Assembly (NCBI GenBank): GCA_965222705.1
Contig: CBDCUO010000023.1
Location: 223,790-287,789 of the forward strand
Direction of reading: 5' to 3'
Source: JAFMDF01 sp965222705
GTDB lineage: Bacteria; Bacteroidota; Bacteroidia; Chitinophagales; Saprospiraceae
Length of the DNA: 64,000 nt
Positions 52,089 to 61,213 of the stretch are shown piece by piece; the stretch's first letter is position 1; every line of letters begins with the position of its first letter. Made by a program: the position numbers and the translations under genes. The notes beneath the pieces were generated by a model. That model made no database searches and had not been told where the DNA came from. It worked only from the letters and a program-made list of their open reading frames with translations.

Positions 52089-53930
52089 TCAAATAATGCT
52101 AAAGTCTATTATTCCTTGGGATTTCATTATTTGCATAGCATTGATTTTTAATGGGTTATTATTTTGAAAACCAGTATCTAGGCAGACGATCTTATTAGGT
52201 TTTTTTTGGGCCATCGCTACTATCGCTGCAGCAGTCAATTTTTCCAAACAAATGAGCAAACTTCCTTTAGCAATGGAAAAAACTTTTTTGCCTGCCAATT
52301 GGATCTCCTCAATAGAAGCATTCAACTCATAGCCCGATTTTAATAAAATTTCGTACAGAATGTCCTTTTCGCTTTTCAATTGTTCTTTCAATTTTTTTCC
52401 CGTTTGCCCATTCCCTGCCTTAAAGTTAGAAGGTTTGAGTTGAAAAACTTTAAGTCCCAGGCCGGTTTTGCAACTATTTTTATTGCTTTTTTTACCAATC
52501 GCCTGGAGTACATTTTTGATTCTATGGATGCTCAAGGTGGCTATATTATCAAATCCAGCCGCTTTGGCTTTAGATTTTTTTCCCGTAGATTCAGGTAATT
52601 GTACCATAATAAACTGAGCGGCTAAATTCGTACTTTCATTAAATTTAAGAACAGCATGGGCAGTACTCGAAGATCCGGCAAAAAAATCTAAAACGGTTTC
52701 ATTTTTTTCCTGAATGACCGACTGAATGAGCAACTTTAATACTTCGGGGTTTTTGGGAAAATCAAATAAATGTTGGGTAGTAGCGTCTGATTTAGAGGCT
52801 AATAAATCTGACCAATTAGTCGTTCTCAACTTACCTTCCGAAGGGGCAATCCAATTATCTACGCCCTTGTTTTTGCCCCTGCCTTTTGGGTTTCTCTTAA
52901 TGAATTCTTTGGTTTTGCCCGTCTGTTCCCAATATTCCTCTAGCGTCATTTTGGAAGCAAAATTTTCCAAGTATTCCTGATAGTTTTTAATAGCAATATC
53001 GGCTCGCTCTTTTGACCATTTCCATTGACCTGTTTGGGGTGTATAACCTAGAATATCGTAGCGCATTGTTGGTCGGTCTGCATTATTCCAGAAGCCCTTC
53101 CAGTAGCCTGTTGTTTTTCGTTTTTCGCTTAATTCTTTATAAACGGGTAAGAAAGAAAAAGCCTCTGATTTGCTATAAGCCAAAATGTACTCCAAGCCTA
53201 CATTAAAGGATTTTAAACCATTTTTGATAAACTGTTTGTTTAGGTTTTTATCATGCCTTCTGATGGCAAATAAATTGCGAAAATTTTCTTCACCAAAAAT
53301 TTCATTACAAATCTTTTTTAAATTATCCAGTTCATTATCACCTATAGAAATAAAGATAATGCCGTCTTCTCTTAGCAAGTTGCGGGCGAGAAACAGCCGC
53401 GGATACATCATGTTCAGCCATTGAGCGTGAAAGCGCCCTTCCGTTTCTACATTGGTTGAAAATAGATGCCCCTTTTTATTAACTTGGCCGGAATAAGCCA
53501 GGTAGTTAGGGATATTATCAGTAAAATTATCGAGATAAATAAATTCCTGCCCCGTATTATATGGCGGGTCAATATAAATCATCTTAACCTTTTGGAAATA
53601 GGATTTTTGCAGGAGTTTTAAGACTTCTAAATTTTCCCCTTCAATAAAAATATGCTTGGTTGCATCCCAATTTATACTAGCTTCTTTATTGGGCTTTAGG
53701 GTAGCCAGGCTCGGTTGCTGAATAGCTTTAAAGCAATCTTTTTTGCCCGGCCAGTGCAATCCAAAACGTTCCGTTGCTTTTTCTACTTGCTCTCCGAGTG
53801 TTAGTCGAAGTTTTTCAAAATCTATTAGACCTCCTTCAGTAAAAACTTCAGGGAAGAGTAGTTTTAATTTTTGTACTTGTTCGGCTGCTATATTTTTTGA
53901 TTGGAGATTGAGTTTTTTTATATTACTCAT
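52089..53930 (-). CDS. Site-specific DNA methyltransferase (type III Mod-like, beta class)
   Basis: 613 residues. The catalytic motif IV is MIYIDPPYNTGQEFIYLDNF (DPPY at 121-124), and the AdoMet-binding motif I comes later as LDFFAGSSSTAHAVLKFN (about 413-430). This IV-before-I order marks the beta class of adenine-N6 or cytosine-N4 methyltransferases to which type III Mod subunits belong. The region between (about 180-400) would contain the target-recognition part. No type III Res helicase gene is nearby; instead the small PD-(D/E)XK-like gene follows. It protects or marks DNA at an unknown site. The gene is divergent from the sugar dehydrogenase gene. Confidence 0.88.
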   Translation of the reverse strand: MSNIKKLNLQSKNIAAEQVQKLKLLFPEVFTEGGLIDFEKLRLTLGEQVEKATERFGLHWPGKKDCFKAIQQPSLATLKPNKEASINWDATKHIFIEGENLEVLKLLQKSYFQKVKMIYIDPPYNTGQEFIYLDNFTDNIPNYLAYSGQVNKKGHLFSTNVETEGRFHAQWLNMMYPRLFLARNLLREDGIIFISIGDNELDNLKKICNEIFGEENFRNLFAIRRHDKNLNKQFIKNGLKSFNVGLEYILAYSKSEAFSFLPVYKELSEKRKTTGYWKGFWNNADRPTMRYDILGYTPQTGQWKWSKERADIAIKNYQEYLENFASKMTLEEYWEQTGKTKEFIKRNPKGRGKNKGVDNWIAPSEGKLRTTNWSDLLASKSDATTQHLFDFPKNPEVLKLLIQSVIQEKNETVLDFFAGSSSTAHAVLKFNESTNLAAQFIMVQLPESTGKKSKAKAAGFDNIATLSIHRIKNVLQAIGKKSNKNSCKTGLGLKVFQLKPSNFKAGNGQTGKKLKEQLKSEKDILYEILLKSGYELNASIEEIQLAGKKVFSIAKGSLLICLEKLTAAAIVAMAQKKPNKIVCLDTGFQNNNPLKINAMQIMKSQGIIDFSII

Positions 53931-54111
53931 GTTAATTAAGACAAAATGACTGGGTTTTTACACTTTTGAATTTTTAATAAAAATGCAATATAGCAACAAG
54001 TTTGGATTTACGTTAATGCGGTAGCGAATATGTCAGAAGTCTTGTCTAAATCTAAAAAAAATCAAAAAGGTTATGCGAATCAATTTTTACCCTCTTCCTT
54101 TTATAGCTCAA

Positions 54112-55518
54112 ATGAAAAGGGTTTTAGGGCTCATTTTTTTGAACTTTGTTTTTATCCTTTTACTAGCTGCTCAGTCGGGTATAGAACTAGTGGAAATTGC
54201 TCGCGGACTTCAAAATCCAGTTGATATTGTCCATGCAGGAGATGATCGCTTGTTCATAGTAGAGCAGAGAGGGGTGATTAAATTAATTGGTGCTAACGGA
54301 GAAGTCTTTACTACCCCTTTCCTGGATATTTCAAGTCGAGTGGATTTTGGAGGTGAGAGAGGCTTATTGGGATTGGCTTTTCCTCCAGATTATGGTGCTA
54401 GTGGCTTTTTTTATGTAAACTATACAGGGGTATCGGGAACGACTCATGTTGCCAGGTTTAGTCGCTCGCTCAATGCCAATATAGCCAATCCCAATAGCGA
54501 AGTAATTTTATTGAGCATTAACCAGCCTTTTGCCAACCATAATGGCGGTTGTTTGAAGTTTGGGACAGACGGTTATTTATACATTGGACTTGGGGATGGT
54601 GGTTCATCGGGCGATCCACAGAACAATGCTCAAAATGATAATTCTCTATTGGGCAAAATATTGCGAATTGATGTCGCTCATGCAGCTACTTATGCTATTC
54701 CTCCGGACAATCCTTTTGTAAACGATCCGAATGTAAGGAATGAAATTTGGGTAACTGGATTGAGGAATCCCTGGCGGTTCAGTTTTGACCGACTGACGAG
54801 TGATTTGTGGATTGGTGATGTAGGGCAAAGCTCGTTTGAAGAAATTGACCTTTTACCGGCGGGTCATGGAGGGGGTGCAGATTTTGGCTGGAGGTGTTAT
54901 GAAGGCCTGGCGGCGTTTAACACAAATGGATGTGCTTCGGAAAACGCTTTTGTCTTTCCGGTTTTTACCTATCCTACCACCTTGTCTGTTGGAGAGTCCA
55001 TTACAGGAGGTTTTGTTTATCGAGGAAGCGAAAATCCCGCTTTATATGGAGCGTATATTTATGGCGACTTTGTATCCGGTCGAATTTGGGCTTTAACGCA
55101 AGATATGTATGGCGAGTGGGCCAGTCGGGAATTATTAAAAATTGGAGGCGGGCAAATTAGTTCTTTTGGAGAAAATAAAGCTGGAGAGTTGCTTATGACT
55201 GCCTATGGAAGCGGACAAATTTATAAAATTAAACAGGCACTCATTAGCGATCTAGAATTGATTGAAGAGATCGCGAGTTTAAAAATACTATCCAATCCTT
55301 TTGAAAAGCAATTGGCGTTTACCTTGGAAGTGGCTTCCCTTCTTGACCTAAATATTCAAATAATAAATATAGCAGGAAAAGTAGTCTTTGAAAAAAATCA
55401 ATCGATCCAGGGAAAAGTAAATGTGGCTTTAAATTTAGCAGATTTAAATTCGGGAATGTATATTTTAAATTTAGCGAGTAAAGATAGACAAATGAGCCGA
55501 AAAATTATAAAGTTGTAA
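54112..55518 (+). CDS. PQQ-type glucose/sorbosone dehydrogenase with T9SS sorting domain
   Basis: 468 residues from the ATG at 54112, which gives the signal peptide MKRVLGLIFLNFVFILLLAA; an in-frame ATG at 54073 would add 13 residues before it. The six-bladed propeller is visible as LQNPVDIVHAGDDRLFIVEQ, RGLLGLAFPPDYGASGFFYV, FANHNGGCLKFGTDGYLYIG, GLRNPWRFSFDRLTSDLWIG and GGGADFGWRCYEG. Family members oxidise sugars or other alcohols with PQQ. Residues about 390-468 (LKILSNPFEKQLAFTLEVAS to MSRKIIKL) are a T9SS sorting domain, so the enzyme should be secreted or surface-bound. PQQ use is assumed, not shown. Confidence 0.9.
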   Translation: MKRVLGLIFLNFVFILLLAAQSGIELVEIARGLQNPVDIVHAGDDRLFIVEQRGVIKLIGANGEVFTTPFLDISSRVDFGGERGLLGLAFPPDYGASGFFYVNYTGVSGTTHVARFSRSLNANIANPNSEVILLSINQPFANHNGGCLKFGTDGYLYIGLGDGGSSGDPQNNAQNDNSLLGKILRIDVAHAATYAIPPDNPFVNDPNVRNEIWVTGLRNPWRFSFDRLTSDLWIGDVGQSSFEEIDLLPAGHGGGADFGWRCYEGLAAFNTNGCASENAFVFPVFTYPTTLSVGESITGGFVYRGSENPALYGAYIYGDFVSGRIWALTQDMYGEWASRELLKIGGGQISSFGENKAGELLMTAYGSGQIYKIKQALISDLELIEEIASLKILSNPFEKQLAFTLEVASLLDLNIQIINIAGKVVFEKNQSIQGKVNVALNLADLNSGMYILNLASKDRQMSRKIIKL

Positions 55519-55555
55519 ACCCGCCAACTTCTCTGTATATTTCGATAAAGAAACC

Positions 55556-55584
55556 ACACAATAGACGACTTTAGCCTGTTGTGT
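55556..55584 (+). repeat. GGCTTTAGC-family hairpin, copy 3
   Basis: ACACAATAG (55556-55564) pairs with CTGTTGTGT (55576-55584) with one G-U pair. The loop carries ACTTTAGC, and CTTTAGCCTGTTG (55569-55581) is shared with 21362-21374. It lies 37 bases after the dehydrogenase stop and may act as its terminator. Confidence 0.45.
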
Positions 55585-55625
55585 AGATACCATGAAGAAT
55601 AGTCAAAATCATAAATTTTCCCATT

Positions 55626-56888
55626 ATGAATAAACGAACCTTCTTAAAACAACTGACAGCGGTAGGCATCACCGCTACTCCTTTGTTTAAAAAACTGGAC
55701 CAACTGATCCAGGCTTTTGCTCATTATAGCCCAGAAGAATTGGCTGAAAAAGAAAATTTTTGGTTGCAAATCAGGGCAGGTTATCGCTTAAAACCGGATT
55801 ATATCAACCTGGAAAATGGCTATTATTGCATTATTCCGCAGGAAACACTGGAAAATTATATACACCATGTCAGAGAAATCAACTATCAGGGTTCTTGGTA
55901 TATGCGCACGGTGCAATGGGATAATAAAGATGCAATGGCAGCTAAATTAGCAGAACTCATTGATTGTGGAGCGGATGAAGTGGCGATTACTAGAAATACT
56001 ACAGAATCGCTGGATACAATCATTGGCGGATTTCCCTGGAAAGAAGGAGATGAAGCCGTAATGGCAGTACAGGATTATGGGGCTATGCGCCATATGTTTC
56101 AACAAGTGGCTAAGTTGCACGGCGTGAAAAATGTAGAGGTTTCCGTACCCAACCATCCCAAGTCAGATGCAGAGATTGTAGAACTGTACGAAAAAGCCAT
56201 TACAGCTAAAACTCGATTATTGATGATCTGCCACATGATAAACATTACAGGGCATATTTTACCAGTTAGAAAAATATGCGACATGGCGCATAGCAAAGGC
56301 GTGGAGGTGATGGTGGATGGCGCTCATGCCGTAGGGCACATAAATTGCTCTATGAAAAAACTAGGTTGCGATTACTACGGAAGTAGTTTGCATAAATGGT
56401 TGAGTGTACCTTTAGGAGCAGGACTTTTATTTGTTAAAAAAGATAAAATCCCTCAAATTTCCCCCAGATTTGCCGATTGGGGAAAAGAGGCAGAAGACAT
56501 CAGAAGGCTTAACCACACGGGAACGCATCCTGTACATACAGACTTGGCAGTCGGTAATGCTTTGGAATACTATTGGCGTTTGGGAGGAGAACGAAAAGAG
56601 GCCCGCCTCCGTCATATCCAGAATTACTGGACGGGTCAGGTAAGAGATCTACCACATATTGTATTGAATACGCCCAAAGAAAGGCATCGCTCTTGCGCCA
56701 TTGCTAATGTCGGTATCAAAGGGATGACCCCCCATGATATGGCAAAAACCTTATTGGACAAATACAGAATTTGGACAGTGGCTATTGATGGGGCAGGGGT
56801 ACATGGCTGTCGAATAACACCTAATATTTATACTTCTAAAAGAGAATTGGATGTTTTTGTAAAAGCATTAAAAGAAATGGGGACCTGA
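55626..56888 (+). CDS. Exported class V aminotransferase-fold PLP enzyme
   Basis: 420 residues. The N-terminus MNKRTFLKQLTAVGITATPL resembles a signal or anchor sequence of the kind often seen on Bacteroidota oxidoreductases, without a twin-arginine pair. The PLP domain shows RNTTESLDTIIGGFPW, the Asp of VMVDGAHAVGHI and the Schiff-base lysine in GSSLHKWLSVPLGAGL (Lys257). This is the class V fold of isopenicillin-N epimerase-like and cysteine-desulfurase-like proteins. Reaction and substrate are unknown. It is convergent with the M20 hydrolase (12 bases). Confidence 0.87.
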   Translation: MNKRTFLKQLTAVGITATPLFKKLDQLIQAFAHYSPEELAEKENFWLQIRAGYRLKPDYINLENGYYCIIPQETLENYIHHVREINYQGSWYMRTVQWDNKDAMAAKLAELIDCGADEVAITRNTTESLDTIIGGFPWKEGDEAVMAVQDYGAMRHMFQQVAKLHGVKNVEVSVPNHPKSDAEIVELYEKAITAKTRLLMICHMINITGHILPVRKICDMAHSKGVEVMVDGAHAVGHINCSMKKLGCDYYGSSLHKWLSVPLGAGLLFVKKDKIPQISPRFADWGKEAEDIRRLNHTGTHPVHTDLAVGNALEYYWRLGGERKEARLRHIQNYWTGQVRDLPHIVLNTPKERHRSCAIANVGIKGMTPHDMAKTLLDKYRIWTVAIDGAGVHGCRITPNIYTSKRELDVFVKALKEMGT

Positions 56889-56900
56889 TACTTCTTCGCC

Positions 56901-58205
56901 TTACTTCTCCAATAAATCCAGCATCATTTGTACGTTTATCGTCACCCCTGTTTCAATAGATTTAGCCGGTTCCGGATAATAAAAAGGCGAATGTAAGCCG
57001 GGCAAACTCTTTCCTGACTGCATCCGTTCATCTGGTACCGTGCCTAACCAGTAGAGTACGGACGGGACTTTATGAATCGTTTGGCCATACATGGCATAAT
57101 CTTCTGCAACCATTTGTGGCTCTGCATCCAGGATATTTTTAGTCCCCACTATTTTTTCGGCAGAATGGATTAGATTATCTACCATTTCAGGAGTGTTATA
57201 ATTGGCTGGAGTAAATGCTTCAGGAATAGTAACTTTGGGCATTTTGTCTTCAGGTAGTCCTGCGGCAATGGCAATGCCTCTTGAAATTTCTCTAATGCGT
57301 TGATGCACCATTTGTCGCACTTCATCCTTATAAGTTCTAACCGTTAATTGGAGGGTTACTTCATCCGGAATAATGTTGTGCTTAGTACCGCCTTTAATCG
57401 CTCCAACGGTTACAACTGCGGATTCAATAGGCTTTAAAGAACGACTAACGATTGTTTGTAGGTCCATAACAATCATACTGGCAATAACAACCGGATCAAT
57501 GGACATATGTGGAGAAGCTCCATGCGCTCCAATGCCAAATACCTGAATATCAATGCTTTCTGCATTTGCCATAGAATAGCCTTTCCCGACGCCGATTTGT
57601 CCGGCGGCAATAGTTGGACTAGAGTGAAGCCCCATCGCGTAAGTGGGTACACCGAATTTTTCGTACAATCCATTTTCTAGCATCAGCCTTGCACCGGCTC
57701 CAATTTCTTCAGCGGGCTGGCCGATTAGCATTAGTGTGCCTTTCCATTGATCTTTTATAGTTACCATAGCTCTGGCAGTGCCTAGCCAGGTTGCCATGTG
57801 CATATCATGTCCACAAGAGTGCATGGTACCGGTCGTCAGACCGTTGTATTCGATGGTTTTAGTGCTGGCATAGGGGAGGTTGGTTTTTTCTGGCATAGGC
57901 AAGGCATCCATATCGGTGCGATATAAAATGGTTGGACCTATGCCATTTTTTAAAATGCCAACGATCCCATAGCCGCCAAAATTTTCAGTTACTTCAAAGC
58001 CTATCTTTTTAAGTTCAATTGCTAATGCTTTAGCTGTTTCTTTTTCTTGCAAAGAAATTTCGGGGTTTTGATGCCTTTTTTTATAAAAATCTACTAAGTA
58101 GGGAATATCTGCTTTAACCAATGCTCGTATGGCAGGCGGGTCACTGACAGAAGATTTAAAAGAACTGCAAGAAAATAAAAGCCCGATAAAAAGAAGGTAT
58201 CTCAT
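56901..58205 (-). CDS. M20-family amidohydrolase (hippurate/IAA-amino-acid hydrolase type), lipoprotein
   Basis: 434 residues. The lipoprotein signal MRYLLFIGLLFSCSSFKSS has a lipobox-like LLFSC, so the enzyme is probably periplasmic and lipid-anchored. Metal-binding motifs of the M20D family are visible: YRTDMDALPMPEK, MHSCGHDMHMATWLGTA, GQPAEEIGAGARLMLENG, and MVAEDYAMYGQ near the C-terminus, with the dimerisation lid between (FGIGAHGASPHMSIDPVVIA). It removes acyl or peptidyl groups from amino acids. It shares its strand with the potassium channel upstream (39 bases). Confidence 0.92.
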   Translation of the reverse strand: MRYLLFIGLLFSCSSFKSSVSDPPAIRALVKADIPYLVDFYKKRHQNPEISLQEKETAKALAIELKKIGFEVTENFGGYGIVGILKNGIGPTILYRTDMDALPMPEKTNLPYASTKTIEYNGLTTGTMHSCGHDMHMATWLGTARAMVTIKDQWKGTLMLIGQPAEEIGAGARLMLENGLYEKFGVPTYAMGLHSSPTIAAGQIGVGKGYSMANAESIDIQVFGIGAHGASPHMSIDPVVIASMIVMDLQTIVSRSLKPIESAVVTVGAIKGGTKHNIIPDEVTLQLTVRTYKDEVRQMVHQRIREISRGIAIAAGLPEDKMPKVTIPEAFTPANYNTPEMVDNLIHSAEKIVGTKNILDAEPQMVAEDYAMYGQTIHKVPSVLYWLGTVPDERMQSGKSLPGLHSPFYYPEPAKSIETGVTINVQMMLDLLEK

Positions 58206-58244
58206 CTTGGGTAAGTTTGTCTGGTTATTAAAGAAGGAGTTACA

Positions 58245-59081
58245 TTAGCTATCAATGGTCTCATGAATTAATTCTCCACAGTATTTACAGTAGGTTGCGT
58301 CATCATCGTGTCCTTCCTGCCCGCAATGGCGACAAGCCCAAGTATTGACGGCTACTTCTTCATTCTGATTGATAAATTCGGCAGAAACGATACCCGTTGG
58401 CACGGCTATAACTGCATACCCCATAATCATAATCGCAGCCGCAATCAATTGTCCGAATGCTGTATTTGGAGAAATATCGCCGTAGCCCACCGTAGTCAAA
58501 GTGACAATCGCCCAATAAATACTTCTAGGAATACTGGAAAATTCGGAATTCTGCCCTCCTTCTACCAGATACATAACCGCTCCCATGATGATAACGACTA
58601 GTAGTACAAAAATCAAAAAGACGGTAATCTTGGCTCGGCTGGCTCTCATGGCTTTCAAAATAAGAGAGCTTTCCTTGATGAATTTAGCCAATTTAAAAAT
58701 TCTAAAAATCCGCAGCAAGCGCAAAGCTCTGATAACCAATAAAGAATGAGTGCCAGGAACCAAAATGCTGATATACGTAGGCAAAATTGCTAATAAGTCA
58801 ATAATTCCAAAAAAACTGGTTGCATACTTTTTCGGGTTATAGACGCAATAAAGCCTTAGCACGTATTCAATCGTAAAAAAAATGGTAAAAAGCCATTCCA
58901 GAACAATCAAAAATTTACCAAAATGGACTTGAATTTCTGTTACCGTTTCCAGCATGACCGCAATCACGCTGGCAATAATCACAATTAGTAACACTACGTC
59001 AAAAGTCTTTCCGGCCGGCGTGTCTGCCTCAAAGATAATTTCGTGGATTAACTCTTTTCTAAGATTATTAGTTTCTGGCAT
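58245..59081 (-). CDS. Voltage-gated potassium channel with C-terminal zinc ribbon
   Basis: 278 residues with six membrane helices. The S4-like voltage sensor is RALRLLRIFRIFKLAKF and the pore holds IVTLTTVGYGDISPNTAFGQ, with the potassium selectivity filter TVGYGD. After the last helix (AAIMIMGYAVIAVPTGIVSA) the cytosolic tail ends in a zinc ribbon, CRHCGQEGHDDDATYCKYCG. Such a ribbon could be a gating or assembly element. Inner membrane. It is followed by the M20 gene on the same strand. Confidence 0.93.
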   Translation of the reverse strand: MPETNNLRKELIHEIIFEADTPAGKTFDVVLLIVIIASVIAVMLETVTEIQVHFGKFLIVLEWLFTIFFTIEYVLRLYCVYNPKKYATSFFGIIDLLAILPTYISILVPGTHSLLVIRALRLLRIFRIFKLAKFIKESSLILKAMRASRAKITVFLIFVLLVVIIMGAVMYLVEGGQNSEFSSIPRSIYWAIVTLTTVGYGDISPNTAFGQLIAAAIMIMGYAVIAVPTGIVSAEFINQNEEVAVNTWACRHCGQEGHDDDATYCKYCGELIHETIDS

Positions 59082-59127
59082 AGCATCGGCAAAAATAGCA
59101 ATTTTTTTGACCCATATAGACTATTAT

Positions 59128-60040
59128 TTATAGCTTCAGCCCCATTTTTTTTCGCAAGACTTTTGCCCGCTTATCTACTCCATCATGACTCCATCCCGGC
59201 GCATAGAAAATATATTTGAATTTATCGGACCACTTTTTAGCTCTTTTGACATCTCGCCAAATGGCGGCGTATTCATGCGTGGCTACTTTGAGAGGATTGT
59301 AAGTATCAATATTTTTGGTTAGACCATAAACGGGTTTTTCAAAGGATTCTTCTGGTGAAAAAGTACCAAATAGTTTATCCCAGATAATGAAGACACCGGC
59401 ATGGTTGCAGTCCAAATAGCGAATGTTAGAAGCATGGTGTACCCGATGATGCGAAGGAGTATTGAATACAGCTTCAAACCAATTGGGCAATTTTTTGACC
59501 ACTTCCGTATGCACCCAAAATTGATAAAATAAATTGACTGAAATGACAATAAATAGCATCAGCGCATCAAAACCGAGCAAGGGAATCCATATCCAAAAGA
59601 AAAACTTATGCAAGCGTTCTCCTACTCCCTGCCGCAAAGCGGTTCCCAAATTCATTTTTACAGAAGAATGATGGGGTACGTGACCAGCCCCAAAAAAATC
59701 GGACTTCATGATTCATCCGGTGAAACCAGTAATAGGTAAAATCATCCAGAAAAAACAGAAGTACCCACGCCCACCATTGTCGGCCGATGACATCGCGCAA
59801 AGGGCTAATTTCATGCAAATAATAAAAGGCTATAAAGGCTAGCAATTTGGGTATGAACTCTACAATACCGGTAAATACCAGCATCCATAAAGAAGCCCCA
59901 GTATCTTTCCCATAATATAGGTTTAGATGTGTTCGGCGATCAAAAATAACCTCGGCGATAATAGCTATGGCAAATACAGGAAGAGCGATAATGGATAAGT
60001 TATCTTTGGATAGTTGTTCGAGAAAAAAGGCGATATCCAT
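59128..60040 (-). pseudogene. Sterol desaturase / fatty-acid hydroxylase family, single frameshift
   Basis: The first part (from 60040) runs MDIAFFLEQLSKDNLSIIAL through YYWFHRMNHEVRFFW and then loses the family sequence. The second part continues AGHVPHHSSVKMNLGTALRQ to 59128 in another frame. Removing one base from the CCCCAAAAAAA run at 59688-59698 (plus strand) joins them into 303 residues, the normal length. The three histidine clusters (WFHRMNHE, HVPHHS, SHHRVHH) that bind the di-iron centre are all intact but split between the two frames. The family hydroxylates or desaturates lipids in the membrane. Either a recent mutation or a sequencing error. Confidence 0.88.
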
Positions 60041-60370
60041 ACTGATTTTTTAGCCATAAATTTAAACAAAGTAGTGGATATTTTTATTAAAAAATGCTTT
60101 GTCTCTAATTATTAGCATTTTGGAAGGCTTTCTTATGCAAATGGTGGGACGCATTGAAGGAGAGTAGTTATCCGAATAGCATTTTATGAAAAAGAGTAAC
60201 TGCAAAAGCAGCTACTCTCGAACATTTTGGGGTTTTTGAAATTCTTTTGTTTCAGGGATCAATAATGGAAACAGTGGGCAAATATAGAAATATTTTTGAG
60301 AACCCCGTCCTTTTTTTCAAAATTTCAATTAGGAATTTTATTTCTGTGCTTATAAAGAAGATACAAATTA

Positions 60371-60793
60371 TCACCCTTCAAAAGCTATTTTTTTGTGCTT
60401 TCCATCGCAATAAGGCTTGTTTTGAGAAGCACCACATCTGCAAAGGGCCGTTATTTTTTGACATTGAATTTCGTCGCCGTTGGATTCTTTTAGAATCATA
60501 TTTCCTTTTACCAATAAAGGACCATTTTCAGTAACTTCTATAATCAAATTTTCTGTAGGAGATGGGTTTTCTTTTTTTGCATCATTTTTATAATATGATA
60601 GAGCACCTGAAGGGCATTTATTAATTATTTCCATAATCTTTTTAGAGCTATCCCCGTCCATTTTTATCCAGGGTCTGGCTCGTGGGTCAAACACATTGGG
60701 TAGGTTTTTGGCACAAACAGCTGAGTGAATGCAAGTTTCTGGCTTCCAAACTACCGTAATTTCGCCATTGGTATATTCTTTAATTTTTGACAT
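60371..60793 (-). CDS. Two-domain iron-sulfur protein: mono-cluster ferredoxin-like domain plus CDGSH
   Basis: 140 residues. The first 65 residues (TVVWKPETCIHSAVCAKNLP ... INKCPSGALSYY) resemble the divergent 4Fe-4S domain family (Fer4_19), and the last 40 contain a CDGSH site, CRCGASQNKPYCDGKH, that binds a 2Fe-2S cluster by three Cys and one His. Both are soluble electron or cluster carriers. The gene is divergent from the truncated symporter, with a 10-bp dyad between them. Confidence 0.88.
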   Translation of the reverse strand: MSKIKEYTNGEITVVWKPETCIHSAVCAKNLPNVFDPRARPWIKMDGDSSKKIMEIINKCPSGALSYYKNDAKKENPSPTENLIIEVTENGPLLVKGNMILKESNGDEIQCQKITALCRCGASQNKPYCDGKHKKIAFEG

Positions 60794-60801
60794 GCTTCTT
60801 T

Positions 60802-60841
60802 GTTTACTAATAATGATATGGTCTGCTAATAATTAGTAAAC
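60802..60841. promoter_or_regulatory. Dyad upstream of the Fe-S protein gene
   Basis: GTTTACTAAT (60802-60811) and ATTAGTAAAC (60832-60841) are perfect complements 20 bases apart, and CTAATAATTAG (60826-60836) is itself an 11-base palindrome. The block lies 9-48 bases upstream of the minus-strand ATG at 60793, a fitting place for an operator of this gene. The regulator is unknown. Confidence 0.4.
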
Positions 60842-60905
60842 TTGCAAAAAATTACTACCTTTTCACAATAATTTCAAAAAAAAGTAACGGAAAACATCGA
60901 ACAAA

Positions 60906-61175
60906 ATGAATCTGTCAACTTTGGATTGGTCCATCATTGTACTATACTTTTTATTTGTTTTAGTGATTGGACTAATGGTTTCGCGAAAAGCAGGATCGAG
61001 CGTTTCTGATTTTTTTCTTTCTGGACGAAATATGACCTGGTGGTTATTGGGGGTGTCTATGGTTGCGACTACTTTTTCTGCGGATACACCCAATCTGGTC
61101 ACCAATTTTGTTAGGGTTGATGGCGTGGCGGGTAATTGGAGTTGGTGGGCTTTTCTCTCTTTTTGTATTTTTTAA
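60906..61175 (+). pseudogene. Truncated sodium:solute symporter (N-terminal fragment)
   Basis: 89 residues corresponding to the first two to three helices of an SSS-family transporter: MNLSTLDWSIIVLYFLFVLV, SRKAGSSVSDFFLSGRNMTW and MVATTFSADTPNLVTNF are typical. A full protein should have over 500 residues. The family sequence holds to about NWSWWAFL and is then replaced by SFCIF and a stop; the rest of the transporter is not found in any frame downstream. This looks like a deletion or insertion breakpoint at about 61155-61175, immediately before the GLPGLI gene. Confidence 0.8.
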
Positions 61176-61213
61176 AGTAAAAAAATTTTCACCACACCGA
61201 TAAATAGAAAATT

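Noticed and set aside
52089..53930. Complete type III restriction-modification system
   Set aside because: The methyltransferase is Mod-like, but no Res subunit with helicase motifs is found on either side; only the small nuclease-like gene is present.
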